Shown: positions 9,910-20,006, numbered from the stretch's first letter. The stretch: 64,000 nt of DNA from Bacteroidia bacterium (GCA_014378485.1 JACMNO010000097.1:40131-104130); one strand, 5' to 3'. The notes: generated by a model not told the origin, from the letters alone. Numbers and translations are program-made.

Positions 9910-10986
9910 ATGAAAAAAACTACGGCTGTAATAAAAATAAAAAAAACATCAAAATCTAAAGTTGTAAAACCTAATTTATTTAAAGATGTAAAATCTTTAA
10001 TTGAAAAAACAAAGGTGCAGGTTGCTTATAATATAAACAGTAATTTAGTTATTTTAAACTGGCATATTGGGAAAAGAATACAAGAAGAAATCCTAAAAAA
10101 TAAGCGAGCAGAATACGGAAGTCAAATTGTTGCGACACTGTCGCAACAATTGACGGAAGAATACGGCCAAGGGTATACAAAATCAACATTAACCCGAATG
10201 CTTGTGTTTACAAGGTATTACACAACACAACAAAAAGTTGCGACACTGTCGCAACAATTCAGCTGGAGCCATATCATTGAGTTTTTAACTATCAAAGATG
10301 GCATTGAACGCTCCTTTTATGAACAAATAGCAGCCATCGAGAAATGGGGTGTAAGGCAACTGCGTGAAAGAATAAACAGCATGTTGTTTCAACGAACAGC
10401 TATTTCTAAAAAGCCTAAGGCACTTATAAAACAAGAACTCAAAAAACAAATTTCTAATAAAGAAATAACAAATGCCGAATTAGTTTTTAAGGATCCTTAC
10501 TTATTAGATTTTTTAGGACTTAAGGATACATACAGTGAAAAAGATATGGAAAGCTGCATACTTAATTCACTGCAAAAATTTATTATTGAATTAGGCTCTG
10601 ACTTTGCCTTTATCGCCAGGCAAAAACGCATTATTATCGATTCGGAAGATTTTCGTATTGACTTACTATTTTATCACAGAGGTCTGAAAAGATTAATTGC
10701 TATTGATTTAAAATTAGGAAAATTTAAAGCGTCATATAAAGGTCAAATGGAACTATATTTAAGATGGCTTGAAAAGTATGAAGTTAGGGAGGGTGAAAAC
10801 GCACCCATGGGTTTAATTCTATGTGCTGAAAAATCTGAGGAACATATTGAACTGCTTCAACTTGAAAAAAGTAACATTAAAGTAGCAGAATATTTAACCG
10901 CCCTGCCTCCTAAAAAATTACTTGAAAGAAAATTACATCAGGCTGTTATTTCGGCTCAAAAAAAATTTAATATCAAACTAAAATAA
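9910..10986 (+). CDS. YhcG/DUF1016 family PD-(D/E)XK nuclease-domain protein
   Basis: 358 residues with a Lys-rich N-terminus, then the DUF1016 N-terminal helical domain (NLVILNWHIGKRI, YGQGYTKSTL, FSWSHIIEFLTI) and a C-terminal nuclease-like domain (FAFIARQKRI, FRIDLLFYHRGLKRLIAIDLK) with the D..(D/E)XK pattern. The family is common on mobile and defence-related DNA; its biochemical role is not settled. It sits alone 16 bp after gldA. Two copies of a palindromic DNA motif inside the gene both encode VATLSQQ (see the repeat entry). Confidence 0.85.
   Translation: MKKTTAVIKIKKTSKSKVVKPNLFKDVKSLIEKTKVQVAYNINSNLVILNWHIGKRIQEEILKNKRAEYGSQIVATLSQQLTEEYGQGYTKSTLTRMLVFTRYYTTQQKVATLSQQFSWSHIIEFLTIKDGIERSFYEQIAAIEKWGVRQLRERINSMLFQRTAISKKPKALIKQELKKQISNKEITNAELVFKDPYLLDFLGLKDTYSEKDMESCILNSLQKFIIELGSDFAFIARQKRIIIDSEDFRIDLLFYHRGLKRLIAIDLKLGKFKASYKGQMELYLRWLEKYEVREGENAPMGLILCAEKSEEHIELLQLEKSNIKVAEYLTALPPKKLLERKLHQAVISAQKKFNIKLK
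10125..10259. repeat. Two copies of a 23-bp palindromic motif inside the YhcG-type gene
   Basis: A perfect 12-bp inverted repeat, AATTGTTGCGAC with spacer ACT, lies at 10125-10151. Its inner 23 bp recur exactly at 10237-10259, in the same reading frame and again encoding VATLSQQ. The third positions of the codons are conserved as well, which protein selection alone would not require. Confidence 0.85.
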
Positions 10987-10987
10987 T

Positions 10988-12400
10988 TTGAATCATTATA
11001 GTATCTACTCTGCCGGTAAATTTATTACCTCGAACCATATTCTTGAAATAAAAAATCCTTTCGACGATTTCTTAGTTGCCACAACCTACCTGGCGGATGA
11101 ACAAATTTTAGAAGAAGCGATCACAAAAGCTTTATCATTAAAACAGGAATTACAGGATTTATCTTCTCTCAAAAAATTCAATATCCTAAAACAAATTTCT
11201 GAAGAAATTACTTCAAAAAAAGATTACCTCGCAAAAATATTGTGCCTTGAATCAGGAAAGCCAATGAAATACGCTTTAGCGGAGATCGAGCGTTCTGCAC
11301 AAACCTTTTTGATAGCGGCTGAAGAAAGTAAACGGATTCCGAAAGAATGCATGTCACTGGACTGGACAACAAACGGAGAAAGAAAAGAAGCTATCGTTCA
11401 TTATTTTCCGATTGGTTTAGTGGCAGGAATTGCTCCGTTTAATTTTCCGATGAATTTAGCCGTACATAAAATTGCACCGGCCATTGCCAGCGGTTGTGCG
11501 ATTATTTTAAAACCAGCAAGCCGCACGCCGTTATCCTGTTTAGAATTAGCAAAGATCATTGATCAAACCGATCTGCCGAAAGGGGCCGTTTCTATTTTAC
11601 CAATGGACAGAGAAACAGGCAACTTATTGGTGACCGATCAACGTTTTAAATTACTCAGCTTTACCGGCTCGCCAGATATAGGCTGGAAAATGAAAACCCA
11701 ATGCGGAAAGAAAAAAATTGTACTCGAATTAGGAGGAAATGCAGCCACGATCATTTCTCAAACTGCTGATCTGAAAGATGCGCTTAATAAATCACTAATG
11801 GGAGCTTTCGCTTATAGCGGACAAATTTGTATCCATGCGCAACGCTTCATTGTTCATGCTTCCATTTATCACATGTTTACTGATCAACTTAAAGCACTGA
11901 CCCTTCAGTTAAAAAATGGAGATCCGCTAAATATGTCAACTGATGTTTCAAATATGATTGATGAATCAAATGCAATACGTGTTGAAGAATGGATTCAGGA
12001 AGCTATTCAGCAGGGAGCACAGTTAATTTGTGGTGGAAAAAGAACAGGAAGTTTTATGGAACCAACCATTTTGATTAATTGCAACCACAACATGAAAGTG
12101 TACTCAGAAGAAGTCTTTGGCCCTGTGATTTGTATTAATTCATACGAAACAATTGCTGAGGCTATCAGCCAGGCAAATAATACCCGATTTGGTTTGCAAT
12201 GCGGAGTATTCACCAGTGACATTGCTGAACTCGATCAATGTTTCAAACAAATTGAAGTCGGTGGTGTGATACACAATCATGTGCCTACATTACGGTATGA
12301 TCAAATGCCTTATGGTGGCGTAAAAGATAGCGGCCTTGGAAGAGAAGGTGTAAAATATGCTATGCTGGATATGTTAGAACCAAAAGTGTTGGTAAAATAA
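10988..12400 (+). CDS. NAD(P)-dependent aldehyde dehydrogenase
   Basis: 470 residues, ALDH superfamily. The general base lies in LELGG (Glu247) and the nucleophile in SGQIC (Cys281); the NAD-site motif FTGSPDIGW and the C-terminal GPV(I/V) and GG(V)KDSGLGREG motifs are present. The start is TTG 10988: the frame is closed by a stop at 10979, and the N-terminal strand of the family (SAGKF..ILEIKNPFD) begins right after it. The sequence belongs to the broad lactaldehyde / succinate-semialdehyde / phosphonoacetaldehyde group; the substrate cannot be set from sequence. It follows the YhcG-type gene by one base. Confidence 0.92.
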   Translation: MNHYSIYSAGKFITSNHILEIKNPFDDFLVATTYLADEQILEEAITKALSLKQELQDLSSLKKFNILKQISEEITSKKDYLAKILCLESGKPMKYALAEIERSAQTFLIAAEESKRIPKECMSLDWTTNGERKEAIVHYFPIGLVAGIAPFNFPMNLAVHKIAPAIASGCAIILKPASRTPLSCLELAKIIDQTDLPKGAVSILPMDRETGNLLVTDQRFKLLSFTGSPDIGWKMKTQCGKKKIVLELGGNAATIISQTADLKDALNKSLMGAFAYSGQICIHAQRFIVHASIYHMFTDQLKALTLQLKNGDPLNMSTDVSNMIDESNAIRVEEWIQEAIQQGAQLICGGKRTGSFMEPTILINCNHNMKVYSEEVFGPVICINSYETIAEAISQANNTRFGLQCGVFTSDIAELDQCFKQIEVGGVIHNHVPTLRYDQMPYGGVKDSGLGREGVKYAMLDMLEPKVLVK

Positions 12401-12401
12401 A

Positions 12402-12433
12402 AGTTCGTATCCTTTTTAAAAAGAATACGAACT
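12402..12433. terminator. Hairpin between convergent genes
   Basis: AGTTCGTAT pairs with ATACGAACT around an A/T-rich CTTTTTAAAAAG core that extends the stem. It lies two bases after the aldehyde dehydrogenase stop and 27 bases before the end of the convergent lipoprotein gene. There is no long T run, so it may work in both directions but weakly. Confidence 0.65.
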
Positions 12434-12459
12434 CATATTTATAACTTAAAATTGAATTT

Positions 12460-13056
12460 TTATGGTTTGGTTGTCTTAACTGTATCTTTTTTATCCTTAT
12501 TACGCCCAACTCCATATCCAACTCCTGAACCAACGGCTCCTCCAATTATTCCACCTAATAATGCACCTGCTCCGCGATTGTTTTTATCTAATATAGCACC
12601 TGCAGCGGCTCCCGCAGCAGCTCCGGTAACTCCACCAATCACAGCGCCTTTGGTTTTATTACTTATCGTCTTCTTTTCTGTTACTGTAGACGATGTTGTT
12701 GTTGTTGTTCCTGTTGAAGAAGATTGATCTGTAACAGGACCACTTGAGGTTTGTGTTGTTGTAGATGTAACAGGTTTGGTTGTTGGTGCATGAGGCTTAG
12801 TTCCGCCATTGTGTGATTTTACAGGAGCTACTGGTGCCGCTGCTTCCTGCACACTAATTACAGTCATTGTACTTGTCTCTAAACCTGCATTGGCAGAATT
12901 CGATAATTGGTTAACTGAATCAACAGCCCTGTTTATTGCATTCACTGAATTAACAGAATCCATAAAGCGTTGTTTATCTAATTCCGCTTCCTGTTTTGAG
13001 TTATTACAAGCAACAAATACAAGAGATATTGCTAATATTGATAATGTTGTTTTCAT
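12460..13056 (-). CDS. Glycine-zipper lipoprotein
   Basis: 198 residues. Lipoprotein signal peptide with lipobox LVFVAC, a short helical segment rich in Asp-Ser-Val-Asn, a Thr/Ser/Pro-rich linker (about 80-125), then a glycine-zipper membrane segment (GAVIGGVTGAAAGAAAGAIL, then GALLGGIIGGAVGSGVGYGVG) and a Lys-rich tail. Glycine-zipper lipoproteins of this kind sit in the envelope and often respond to envelope stress; a precise role is unknown. Single gene. Confidence 0.8.
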   Translation of the reverse strand: MKTTLSILAISLVFVACNNSKQEAELDKQRFMDSVNSVNAINRAVDSVNQLSNSANAGLETSTMTVISVQEAAAPVAPVKSHNGGTKPHAPTTKPVTSTTTQTSSGPVTDQSSSTGTTTTTSSTVTEKKTISNKTKGAVIGGVTGAAAGAAAGAILDKNNRGAGALLGGIIGGAVGSGVGYGVGRNKDKKDTVKTTKP

Positions 13057-13227
13057 AGTTAAATTTTTGAAATCTGTTATTTATATAATTTTAAAGTCCG
13101 AAATTACTAAATGAAACTGCTTTAAAAAAATAATTCTGTATAACTTGTAACTTTGCAAGCTACACTTACAAAAAATAATTGTATTTGGAATATAAATAAT
13201 ACTTTTAATGCGTCAATTATATAAATT

Positions 13228-14214
13228 ATGGAATACAGAAGACTCGGAAAATCAGGTTTACAATTAAGTGTCTTATCATTTGGATCATGGATCACATTTG
13301 GCAAACAAATAGAAAATAATACAGCAGATGAATTACTTAGCATTGCTTATGATAGCGGGGTAAACTTTTTTGATAATGCCGAAATATACGCGGCCGGAAA
13401 ATCAGAAGAAGTGATGGGTGCGATCTTAAAGAAAAAAGATTGGGCGCGTAGTTCTTATTGCCTGAGTAGTAAGGTGTATTTTGGTTATGAAGATAAAAAA
13501 CCAAACCAAACCGGTTTATCCCGAAAACATATCATCGAAGGATGTCATGCTGCCTTAAAACGCCTTCAGGTAGATTACATTGATCTTTTTTATTGTCACC
13601 GACCTGATAAAAATACACCGATTGAAGAAACCGTCTGGGCAATGAATACCCTGATCCAACAGGGAAAAATATTATATTGGGGAACCAGCGAGTGGGCTAA
13701 CGATGAGATCATGGCCGCCTTCGTATTTGCCGAAAGAAACAGATTAATCGGGCCAACCATGGAACAACCGCAGTACAATATGTTTGAAAGGACAAAACTC
13801 GAGAAAAATTACTTGTTGCTTTTCCGAGATTTTGGACTAGGAACCACTATATGGAGTCCGCTGGCATCTGGGCTTTTATCAGGCAAATACAATAACGGCA
13901 TTCCAACAGATAACCGTTTTCATATTGAAGGAATGGATTGGTTAAAAGAACGAGCATTAGGTGAAGAGATAAAAATTGAAAAAACAAAGCAATTAACAGC
14001 TTTAGCTCTTGAATTAGGCACAAGTATGTCTAAACTGGCCATTGCCTGGACAATAAAAAATCCTCACGTAAGTACAACTATTTTAGGTGCTTCCAAAAAA
14101 GAACAATTAATTGAAAATTTAACCGCCTTGGAAACTTTACCATTATTAACCAACGAGGTTATAGATAAAATAGAAGTGATTTTAGATAATAAACCAATAC
14201 AAGCTGCGTTTTAA
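13228..14214 (+). CDS. Aldo/keto reductase, Kv-beta/YghZ-like
   Basis: 328 residues, complete TIM-barrel AKR. The catalytic tetrad is visible: D49 and Y54 in FFDNAEIYAAG, K82 in SSKVYFG and H124 in FYCHRPD. The start MEYRRLGKSGLQLSVLSFG and the LILGASKKEQL-type C-terminal NADP motif (TTILGASKKEQLIENL) match the voltage-gated channel beta-subunit-like AKR group, which reduces aldehydes such as methylglyoxal. A TAACTTTG at 13148-13155 could be its -7 box. The CoA-transferase gene follows 18 bp later, so they may be cotranscribed. Confidence 0.93.
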   Translation: MEYRRLGKSGLQLSVLSFGSWITFGKQIENNTADELLSIAYDSGVNFFDNAEIYAAGKSEEVMGAILKKKDWARSSYCLSSKVYFGYEDKKPNQTGLSRKHIIEGCHAALKRLQVDYIDLFYCHRPDKNTPIEETVWAMNTLIQQGKILYWGTSEWANDEIMAAFVFAERNRLIGPTMEQPQYNMFERTKLEKNYLLLFRDFGLGTTIWSPLASGLLSGKYNNGIPTDNRFHIEGMDWLKERALGEEIKIEKTKQLTALALELGTSMSKLAIAWTIKNPHVSTTILGASKKEQLIENLTALETLPLLTNEVIDKIEVILDNKPIQAAF

Positions 14215-14232
14215 TTATTATTGAATTGAAAT

Positions 14233-15303
14233 ATGTACCAACCATTTTCAGATATTAATGTGATTGAACTAGCAGGCGTGCTTGCAGGACCATCAGCCGG
14301 TTTGTTTTTTTCTGAACTGGGAGCCAGGGTCATTAAAATTGAAAATCCAAAAACAGACGGAGACGTAACCCGCAGCTGGAAACTGTATACTGAAAACCCT
14401 AATGATAAAGAAAGCGCTTATTATTGGAGTATCAATGCCGGTAAAGAAGTTCAATTTTTAGATTTAACTGTTGAACAAGACCTGCAACAGTTTTATAATT
14501 TAATAAAAACAGCAGATGTGGTGATCTCCAATTATAAATGTGGGGATGATATTAAATTAAAAGTTGATTTTAACACTTTAAAATCTATCAAACCCGATTT
14601 AATTTATGCATCCATAAATGGTTTTGGAAAAACTAATTCCCGCACCGCCTACGATCTGATCCTACAGGCAGAAAGCGGGTTTATGTTTATGAACGGAGAA
14701 AAAAATGCAGCACCACTTAAAATGCCTGTTGCGCTCATCGACATTCTTGCCGGACATCAATTAAAGGAAGCTATTTTAATAGCGCTTTTAAAAAAATATA
14801 AAACACAGGAGGGTTCTAACATCAGCGTTCCTTTATTCGATACAGCGGTTGCATCATTGGCCAACCAGGCAACCAATTGGCTAGTTGCCCATCATTTGCC
14901 AATTTCTCAAGGTTCCCAGCATCCCAATATTGCTCCTTATGGGGAAATATTTACTTCCAAAGATGGTCACCAGTTTACGCTTGCCATTGGAAACAATAAA
15001 CAATTTAAAGCGTTATGCGATATTTTAGGTTTACAGTTATATGCACTTTCTAATTACCAGGATAATCAACAAAGGGTATCTCACCGAGAAAATCTGTTTA
15101 TTGAATTAGAAAATGTAATCAAACATTTAAATTTTGAGAATCTCTTCAAGGAATGCTTAAAAAAAGATATACCAATTGGAAAGATCAGGAATTTAAAAGA
15201 AGTATTTCAGCTTCCGGAAGCACAAGAACTTATCAATACATTTACTTTCGGAGATAAAACAATTCATACTGTCAAATCAACAAGTTTTGTATTCGAAAAT
15301 TAA
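14233..15303 (+). CDS. Class III (CaiB/BaiF) CoA-transferase
   Basis: 356 residues. The opening VIELAGVLAGPSAGLFFSELGARVIKIE and the YASINGFG / YDLILQAESG segment with the catalytic Asp are those of family III acyl-CoA transferases. The PLFDTAVASLANQATNWL segment also fits. It is somewhat short compared with the usual 390-400 residues. The acyl substrate cannot be deduced. Proximity to an AKR and an aldehyde dehydrogenase suggests carboxylic-acid metabolism, by inference only. Confidence 0.9.
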   Translation: MYQPFSDINVIELAGVLAGPSAGLFFSELGARVIKIENPKTDGDVTRSWKLYTENPNDKESAYYWSINAGKEVQFLDLTVEQDLQQFYNLIKTADVVISNYKCGDDIKLKVDFNTLKSIKPDLIYASINGFGKTNSRTAYDLILQAESGFMFMNGEKNAAPLKMPVALIDILAGHQLKEAILIALLKKYKTQEGSNISVPLFDTAVASLANQATNWLVAHHLPISQGSQHPNIAPYGEIFTSKDGHQFTLAIGNNKQFKALCDILGLQLYALSNYQDNQQRVSHRENLFIELENVIKHLNFENLFKECLKKDIPIGKIRNLKEVFQLPEAQELINTFTFGDKTIHTVKSTSFVFEN

Positions 15304-15396
15304 TTTTCGGTTTCAGTAATAAATTCTGCTATTTGTCAATACAATTTGGTAGTTTTTATTTGGTATTATTTGTAAACTTGATAAATAATTTTTCTT

Positions 15397-16038
15397 ATGA
15401 TTTGCAAGTTTTTTTTCACACTACTCCTTTGTTCCACAGCGTTGTTTAGCAGCGCTCAAAATAAAGACACTATTTTATTAATGAATGGAAATTATGTGGT
15501 TGAAAAGGTATTGGACACGTTAATTGGGGCCGTAACTATTGTTAATCCGGCAAACACCGCTGGTAAATTACACTATGAATACGACGAAATATACTGCGTA
15601 AAATATGCTTCAGGTTTTACAGATTATTATTATACGCAGGACACTATGAAGGGAAATTATTTCACCCGTGAGGAAATGCAATATTATATGTACGGAGAAC
15701 GTGATGCCCGTAAAGGATTTAAAGCGCGAGGCTGTTTGATTGGTGCAGGAATTGTAGGACTAGCGAGTGGAGGCTTAGGATTATTCTTCGCTCCTATTTT
15801 TCCTTATGGTTATATGGGATTAAGTGGTATTACCAAAGTAAAAATCAAGCATAAAACAATCAGTAATCCGAACTATATCGACCATGATGCCTACATCTTA
15901 GGCTACGAACGTGTTTCCAGAACTAAACGACGTATACAAGCGCTTATAGGCGGAACAATTGGTTTAGCAGCAGGATATGGATTATATTTTGGTTTCTTAA
16001 AAAATAATTTACCGAGTACCTTCACCCTCAGATTTTAA
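15397..16038 (+). CDS. Secreted/membrane protein of unknown function
   Basis: 213 residues. Signal peptide ending FSSAQ, then a small beta-rich domain (about 25-90; [19 protein letters not shown], an opening seen in many Bacteroidota envelope proteins) and two glycine-rich hydrophobic segments (about 112-142 and 188-205) that may cross or insert in a membrane. No family recognised. It ends four bases before purT and is probably in the same transcript. Confidence 0.7.
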   Translation: MICKFFFTLLLCSTALFSSAQNKDTILLMNGNYVVEKVLDTLIGAVTIVNPANTAGKLHYEYDEIYCVKYASGFTDYYYTQDTMKGNYFTREEMQYYMYGERDARKGFKARGCLIGAGIVGLASGGLGLFFAPIFPYGYMGLSGITKVKIKHKTISNPNYIDHDAYILGYERVSRTKRRIQALIGGTIGLAAGYGLYFGFLKNNLPSTFTLRF

Positions 16039-16042
16039 AAGA

Positions 16043-17215
16043 ATGACACGTCAGAAAATAATGTTACTCGGCTCCGGAGAGTTAGGAAAAGAAGTAGCCA
16101 TCGCTTTACAACGTTTAGGACAGTATGTCATCGCCGTTGACTCATATCTTAATGCCCCGGCTATGCAGGTAGCTCATGAATTTGAAGTAATTAATATGCT
16201 GGATGGAGATGCCTTGGATTCCATTGTTGCCAAACATCAACCAGACCTGATTGTTCCCGAAATTGAAGCTATACGCACCGAACGTTTTTACGATTATGAA
16301 AAGCAAGGGATCACTGTAGTGCCAAGTGCCAAAGCAGCCAATTTTACTATGAACCGTAAAGCAATCCGCGACTTAGCATCTAAAGAATTGAAATTAAGGA
16401 CAGCTCATTATTTGTACTCAACCACGCTGGAAGATTTCAAAAAAGCAGTTTCCGAAATCGGAATTCCTTGTGTGGTAAAACCATTAATGAGTAGCAGCGG
16501 CAAAGGCCAAAGCGTTATTAAAACCGAAACCGATATTGAAAAATCCTGGAACTATGCTATGGATGGTTCACGTGGAGATTATAAAGAAGTGATTGTTGAA
16601 GAATTTATTAAATTCAATTCTGAAATTACTCTTTTAACCGTAACACAAAAAAACGGAAACACTTTATTTTGTCCGCCAATTGGCCACCGACAAGAGCGCG
16701 GAGATTACCAGGAAAGCTGGCAGCCTTGCGCAATCAGCGATAAAGATTTGAAAGAAGCACAGGACATGGCCGCTAAGGTTACCAAAGAATTAAGCGGTGC
16801 CGGTATTTGGGGTGTTGAATTTTTCTTAACCGATAAAGGCATTTATTTTTCTGAATTGTCGCCGCGTCCGCATGACACCGGAATGGTAACTTTAGCGAAC
16901 ACACAAAATTTAAGTGAGTTTGAATTACATGCCCGGGCTATATTAGGTTTTCCTATTCCACAAATTCAGTTACAACAGCATGGTGCTTCAGCGGTATTAT
17001 TAGCAGTTGCTGAAGGCACTTCTTATCAGTTTACAGGAGTTACTAAAGTATTAGAAAACAATAACACAGACGTGCGCTTATTTGGCAAACCTACAACACG
17101 CCCTTACCGGAGAATGGGCGTAGTTTTAACCTATGATACATTAGAATCAGATATTAATGTGGTGAAACAAAAAGCCATTGACCTTTCAAAACAAATCACC
17201 ATTTCCATTAACTAA
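16043..17215 (+). CDS. purT: Formate-dependent phosphoribosylglycinamide formyltransferase
   Basis: 390 residues, ATP-grasp enzyme of purine synthesis that makes formyl-GAR from GAR, formate and ATP. The N-terminal domain [19 protein letters not shown], the binding stretch [21 protein letters not shown], the ATP-grasp segment [14 protein letters not shown] and the [15 protein letters not shown] and [13 protein letters not shown] motifs are those of PurT and not of PurK. Length is normal. It overlaps the next small gene by one base. Confidence 0.97.
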   Translation: MTRQKIMLLGSGELGKEVAIALQRLGQYVIAVDSYLNAPAMQVAHEFEVINMLDGDALDSIVAKHQPDLIVPEIEAIRTERFYDYEKQGITVVPSAKAANFTMNRKAIRDLASKELKLRTAHYLYSTTLEDFKKAVSEIGIPCVVKPLMSSSGKGQSVIKTETDIEKSWNYAMDGSRGDYKEVIVEEFIKFNSEITLLTVTQKNGNTLFCPPIGHRQERGDYQESWQPCAISDKDLKEAQDMAAKVTKELSGAGIWGVEFFLTDKGIYFSELSPRPHDTGMVTLANTQNLSEFELHARAILGFPIPQIQLQQHGASAVLLAVAEGTSYQFTGVTKVLENNNTDVRLFGKPTTRPYRRMGVVLTYDTLESDINVVKQKAIDLSKQITISIN

Positions 17216-17760
17216 TGAAAAATATATTTTCTTTTCTTTTTTTATTTTTTTGTTCATTACTATTTTCACAAAAGGTAGAATTTCCTGAACATCTAAAAAA
17301 AACCAACATCGCCAAACTGCAAACGGGAGATTCATTGATTTACTATCAATGTCACGTGGATAGTGCTTTACAGGAAACCACCCTTTCGAATGGAAAAAAA
17401 ATAACAGGTAAAAAAAAGAGAATTACTTTAACAGAAAAATTCGTGATTCATAAACGGGATTCTGTTTATACCTGTCATTACTATAATTCTCCCATCACAA
17501 ATTATCCAAATAAAAAATTCCCTTATTTATCTTTAACAGAAGTAAAGAATTGGGAATTTGAGTTGAGTCAAACCAAATCTTTAACAGAGAAAGAAGTAAA
17601 GCTTATTGCAGCACTCGAAACCAAAACTCATTCCATTGTTCATTTCGAATTAAACATTAATAAAACATGCCCCAATGAGTTAATCATTATGGGCAAACAC
17701 GTGAATGAACAATTTATTATTGAGGGAGATTATTTAATGAGTAAATGTTTGGGATTTTAA
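17215..17760 (+). CDS. Small secreted protein of unknown function
   Basis: 181 residues with a signal peptide (FLFLFFCSLLFSQ). The ATG overlaps the purT stop (TAATG), so translation is likely coupled. The mature part is mixed alpha/beta and Lys-rich, with two Cys that might pair (C46 region and C102 region). No family recognised. A strong terminator follows. Confidence 0.65.
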   Translation: MKNIFSFLFLFFCSLLFSQKVEFPEHLKKTNIAKLQTGDSLIYYQCHVDSALQETTLSNGKKITGKKKRITLTEKFVIHKRDSVYTCHYYNSPITNYPNKKFPYLSLTEVKNWEFELSQTKSLTEKEVKLIAALETKTHSIVHFELNINKTCPNELIIMGKHVNEQFIIEGDYLMSKCLGF

Positions 17761-17778
17761 AAATTAAATATTTTCAAT

Positions 17779-17812
17779 AAAAAAGCTTCTGAAAATTTCA
17801 GAAGCTTTTTTT
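17779..17812. terminator. Strong bidirectional terminator between purT unit and paaE
   Basis: AAAAAAGCTTCTGAAA pairs with TTTCAGAAGCTTTTTT: a GC-containing stem flanked by A and T runs, so it can stop transcripts from both strands. It separates the purT unit (+) from paaE (-), which converge here. Confidence 0.9.
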
Positions 17813-17832
17813 ATATTCATATCAATTTATTT

Positions 17833-18912
17833 TTAAACAGCATCAAAATCGATTACTACTTTTTCCGTCAAAGGATGAGCCTGGCAGGTCAACACAAAAC
17901 CATCTTCCACTTCAGCATCTGTTAAAGCAAAATTAGCATCCATTTTTACTTTTCCTTCTGTTACTTTTGCACGGCAAGTGCAACAAACTGCTCCTTTACA
18001 ACTAAATGGCGCATCAACTCCTGCTTCAATTGAGGCATCTAATATCGATAATCCACCTGTATGCAATTTCATTGTAGTTTCGATACCGTATTGTATAACG
18101 GTCACCACACTGTTCACATCTCCACCTACAACAGCTCCTGTATTTTCAGCTTTTGCAACTGCATCCGCTACAGCGCTAAAATATTCAATATGAACTTTTT
18201 CTTTCGCAATTTTAGCTCCTTCCAAAGCCTGTTTGATATTTTCCATCATTGGCCCTGGACCACAAATAAAATATTCATCCGCATTTGCTCCACCATAGTT
18301 TTCTACAATCGCTTTTACACGGTCAACGGTCAATAATCCTTTTTGCAAATCGCTCACTTGTGTTTTTGGATTATCATACACGTTCATTAATTTAACGCGG
18401 CCGCTATTTTCAGAAACTATTTTATCCAGTTCTGCTTTAAAGATCACAGAATCTTCATCACGGTTCGCATAAATTAAAGTAACATTACTTTGTTTTTCGA
18501 TATACAAAACACTTTTTAAAATACTCATCATTGGCGTGATTCCACTTCCACCTGCAAATAACACATAATGTTTTTTGTTATTTCCCGATAAAACTGAACT
18601 GAAATTACCCATTGGAGTCATAACTTCAACATTATCACCCACTTTCCAGTTACGGTTCATTTGTGTAGAAGCTCTTCCTTCTTTTACTTCTTTTACAGCA
18701 ACACGCAATTCTTTTTCGCTATAAGGACTCGTGCAAATACTGTATGAACGACGCAATTCTTCGCCATTTACATTTAATTTGACTGTAATATATTGACCTT
18801 GTTTAAATTGGTATTCATGTTGAATTGCCAAAGGGATATCAAAAGCAATTGAAACTGCATCAGCTGTTTCTCTGCGAATATCTTTTACTTTTAAGCTGTG
18901 GAATCTTGCCAT
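17833..18912 (-). CDS. paaE: 1,2-phenylacetyl-CoA epoxidase reductase subunit
   Basis: 359 residues. Ferredoxin-NADP reductase-type module (RSYSIC at 55-60 for FAD; GGSGITPMMSILKS and YFICGPGPMM for NADPH) followed by a plant-type 2Fe-2S ferredoxin domain with the cluster ligands C305, C310, C313 and C343 in the exact C-x4-C-x2-C-x29-C spacing. PaaE passes electrons from NADPH to the PaaAC diiron oxygenase. It is divergent from paaA, with a 152-bp shared control region. In most other phyla paaE is the last gene of paaABCDE; here it is inverted. Confidence 0.95.
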   Translation of the reverse strand: MARFHSLKVKDIRRETADAVSIAFDIPLAIQHEYQFKQGQYITVKLNVNGEELRRSYSICTSPYSEKELRVAVKEVKEGRASTQMNRNWKVGDNVEVMTPMGNFSSVLSGNNKKHYVLFAGGSGITPMMSILKSVLYIEKQSNVTLIYANRDEDSVIFKAELDKIVSENSGRVKLMNVYDNPKTQVSDLQKGLLTVDRVKAIVENYGGANADEYFICGPGPMMENIKQALEGAKIAKEKVHIEYFSAVADAVAKAENTGAVVGGDVNSVVTVIQYGIETTMKLHTGGLSILDASIEAGVDAPFSCKGAVCCTCRAKVTEGKVKMDANFALTDAEVEDGFVLTCQAHPLTEKVVIDFDAV

Positions 18913-18931
18913 TTTATTAAATTTAGATGCG

Positions 18932-18961
18932 CAAAAATAAAATATTAATGCGATTATTAAA
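18932..18961 (-). promoter_or_regulatory. Possible paaE promoter
   Basis: On the minus strand TATTTTTG (18932-18939) fits the Bacteroidota -7 box TAnnTTTG. A TTTA 18 bp upstream (18958-18961) is an imperfect -33 element. It is 20 bp from the paaE start codon. Confidence 0.4.
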
Positions 18962-19010
18962 CAGTAAATGATTTTAATTGTTTAAACAAGTATAAAATGA
19001 GGATAAAACC

Positions 19011-19042
19011 TTTGAAAAAAAGCTGTCAAAAGCTTATATTTG
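19011..19042 (+). promoter_or_regulatory. paaA promoter, TTTG-N20-TATATTTG
   Basis: TTTG at 19011-19014 and TATATTTG at 19035-19042, 20 bp apart, match the Bacteroidota primary-sigma consensus (-33 TTTG, -7 TAnnTTTG). It lies 22 bp before the paaA start. The same pair with the same spacing is found in front of rpsU. Confidence 0.8.
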
Positions 19043-19064
19043 TATAATTCAATAAACAAAAAAG

Positions 19065-20006
19065 ATGGAACTTACTCAATTTGAAGATGTATTTGAAGGC
19101 AAATTAGCCAAAAATGAAATGGTAGAGCCAAAAGATTGGATGCCGGATAATTACCGTAAGCATTTAATTCGCCAAATCTCGCAGCATGCTCACTCAGAAA
19201 TTGTAGGAATGTTGCCGGAAGGCAACTGGATTACCCGTGCCCCAAGTTTACGTGCTAAAGTCGTTTTATTAGCTAAAGTACAGGATGAAGGTGGGCATGG
19301 TTTATATCTATATACAGCCGCTGAGACTCTAGGAATTAGCCGTGATGAATTACTAAATAATTTACATACCGGAAAAGCAAAATATTCATCTATTTTTAAT
19401 TATCCAACTTTAACCTGGGCTGATATTGGCGCTGTGGGTTGGTTAGTTGACGGTGCAGCGATTATGAATCAAGTGATGCTTCAGCGTACATCTTACGGTC
19501 CATACGCTCGTGCTATGGTTCGCATTTGCAAAGAAGAAAGCTTTCATCAGCGTCAGGGTTTTGAAATCATGACCCATTTATCTTTTGGTACGGCTGATCA
19601 AAAAGCAATGGCACAAGATGCCCTAAATCGCTGGTGGTACCCAACGATGATGATGTTTGGTCCACCTGATTCAGAGTCACCAAACAGTGAGAATGCGATC
19701 AAATGGAGAATCAAACGTGAAACCAATGATCAATTACGCCAAAAATTTGTGAATCAGACAGTTCCCCAAGTTGAGTATTTAGGATTAACAGTACCGGATG
19801 CTAATTTAAAATGGAACGAAGACAAAAAAGGATATGATTACAGCGAACCAAATTGGGTAGAATTTAAGAGTGTTATTAGTGGGAACGGACCATGTAATAA
19901 ACAACGCTTATTAGCTCGCAACAAGGCGCATGATGAGGGCGCTTGGGTAAGAGAAGCGGCACAAGCTTTTGCAAAAAAGAGAAAAGAAATATACGAAGCA
20001 GCATAA
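19065..20006 (+). CDS. paaA: 1,2-phenylacetyl-CoA epoxidase catalytic subunit A
   Basis: 313 residues, diiron oxygenase subunit that turns phenylacetyl-CoA into the ring 1,2-epoxide. Helical ferritin-like fold with the diiron ligand segments [10 protein letters not shown] and [11 protein letters not shown], and the PaaA-specific ends [14 protein letters not shown] and [14 protein letters not shown]. Start ATG 19065 follows a clear promoter. First gene of the forward paa cluster. Confidence 0.97.
   Translation: MELTQFEDVFEGKLAKNEMVEPKDWMPDNYRKHLIRQISQHAHSEIVGMLPEGNWITRAPSLRAKVVLLAKVQDEGGHGLYLYTAAETLGISRDELLNNLHTGKAKYSSIFNYPTLTWADIGAVGWLVDGAAIMNQVMLQRTSYGPYARAMVRICKEESFHQRQGFEIMTHLSFGTADQKAMAQDALNRWWYPTMMMFGPPDSESPNSENAIKWRIKRETNDQLRQKFVNQTVPQVEYLGLTVPDANLKWNEDKKGYDYSEPNWVEFKSVISGNGPCNKQRLLARNKAHDEGAWVREAAQAFAKKRKEIYEAA

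Noticed and set aside
12452..13114. Plus-strand frames with Pro-rich or low-complexity products opposite the glycine-zipper gene
   Set aside because: They are the complement of the glycine-zipper and Thr-rich regions of the lipoprotein on the minus strand.
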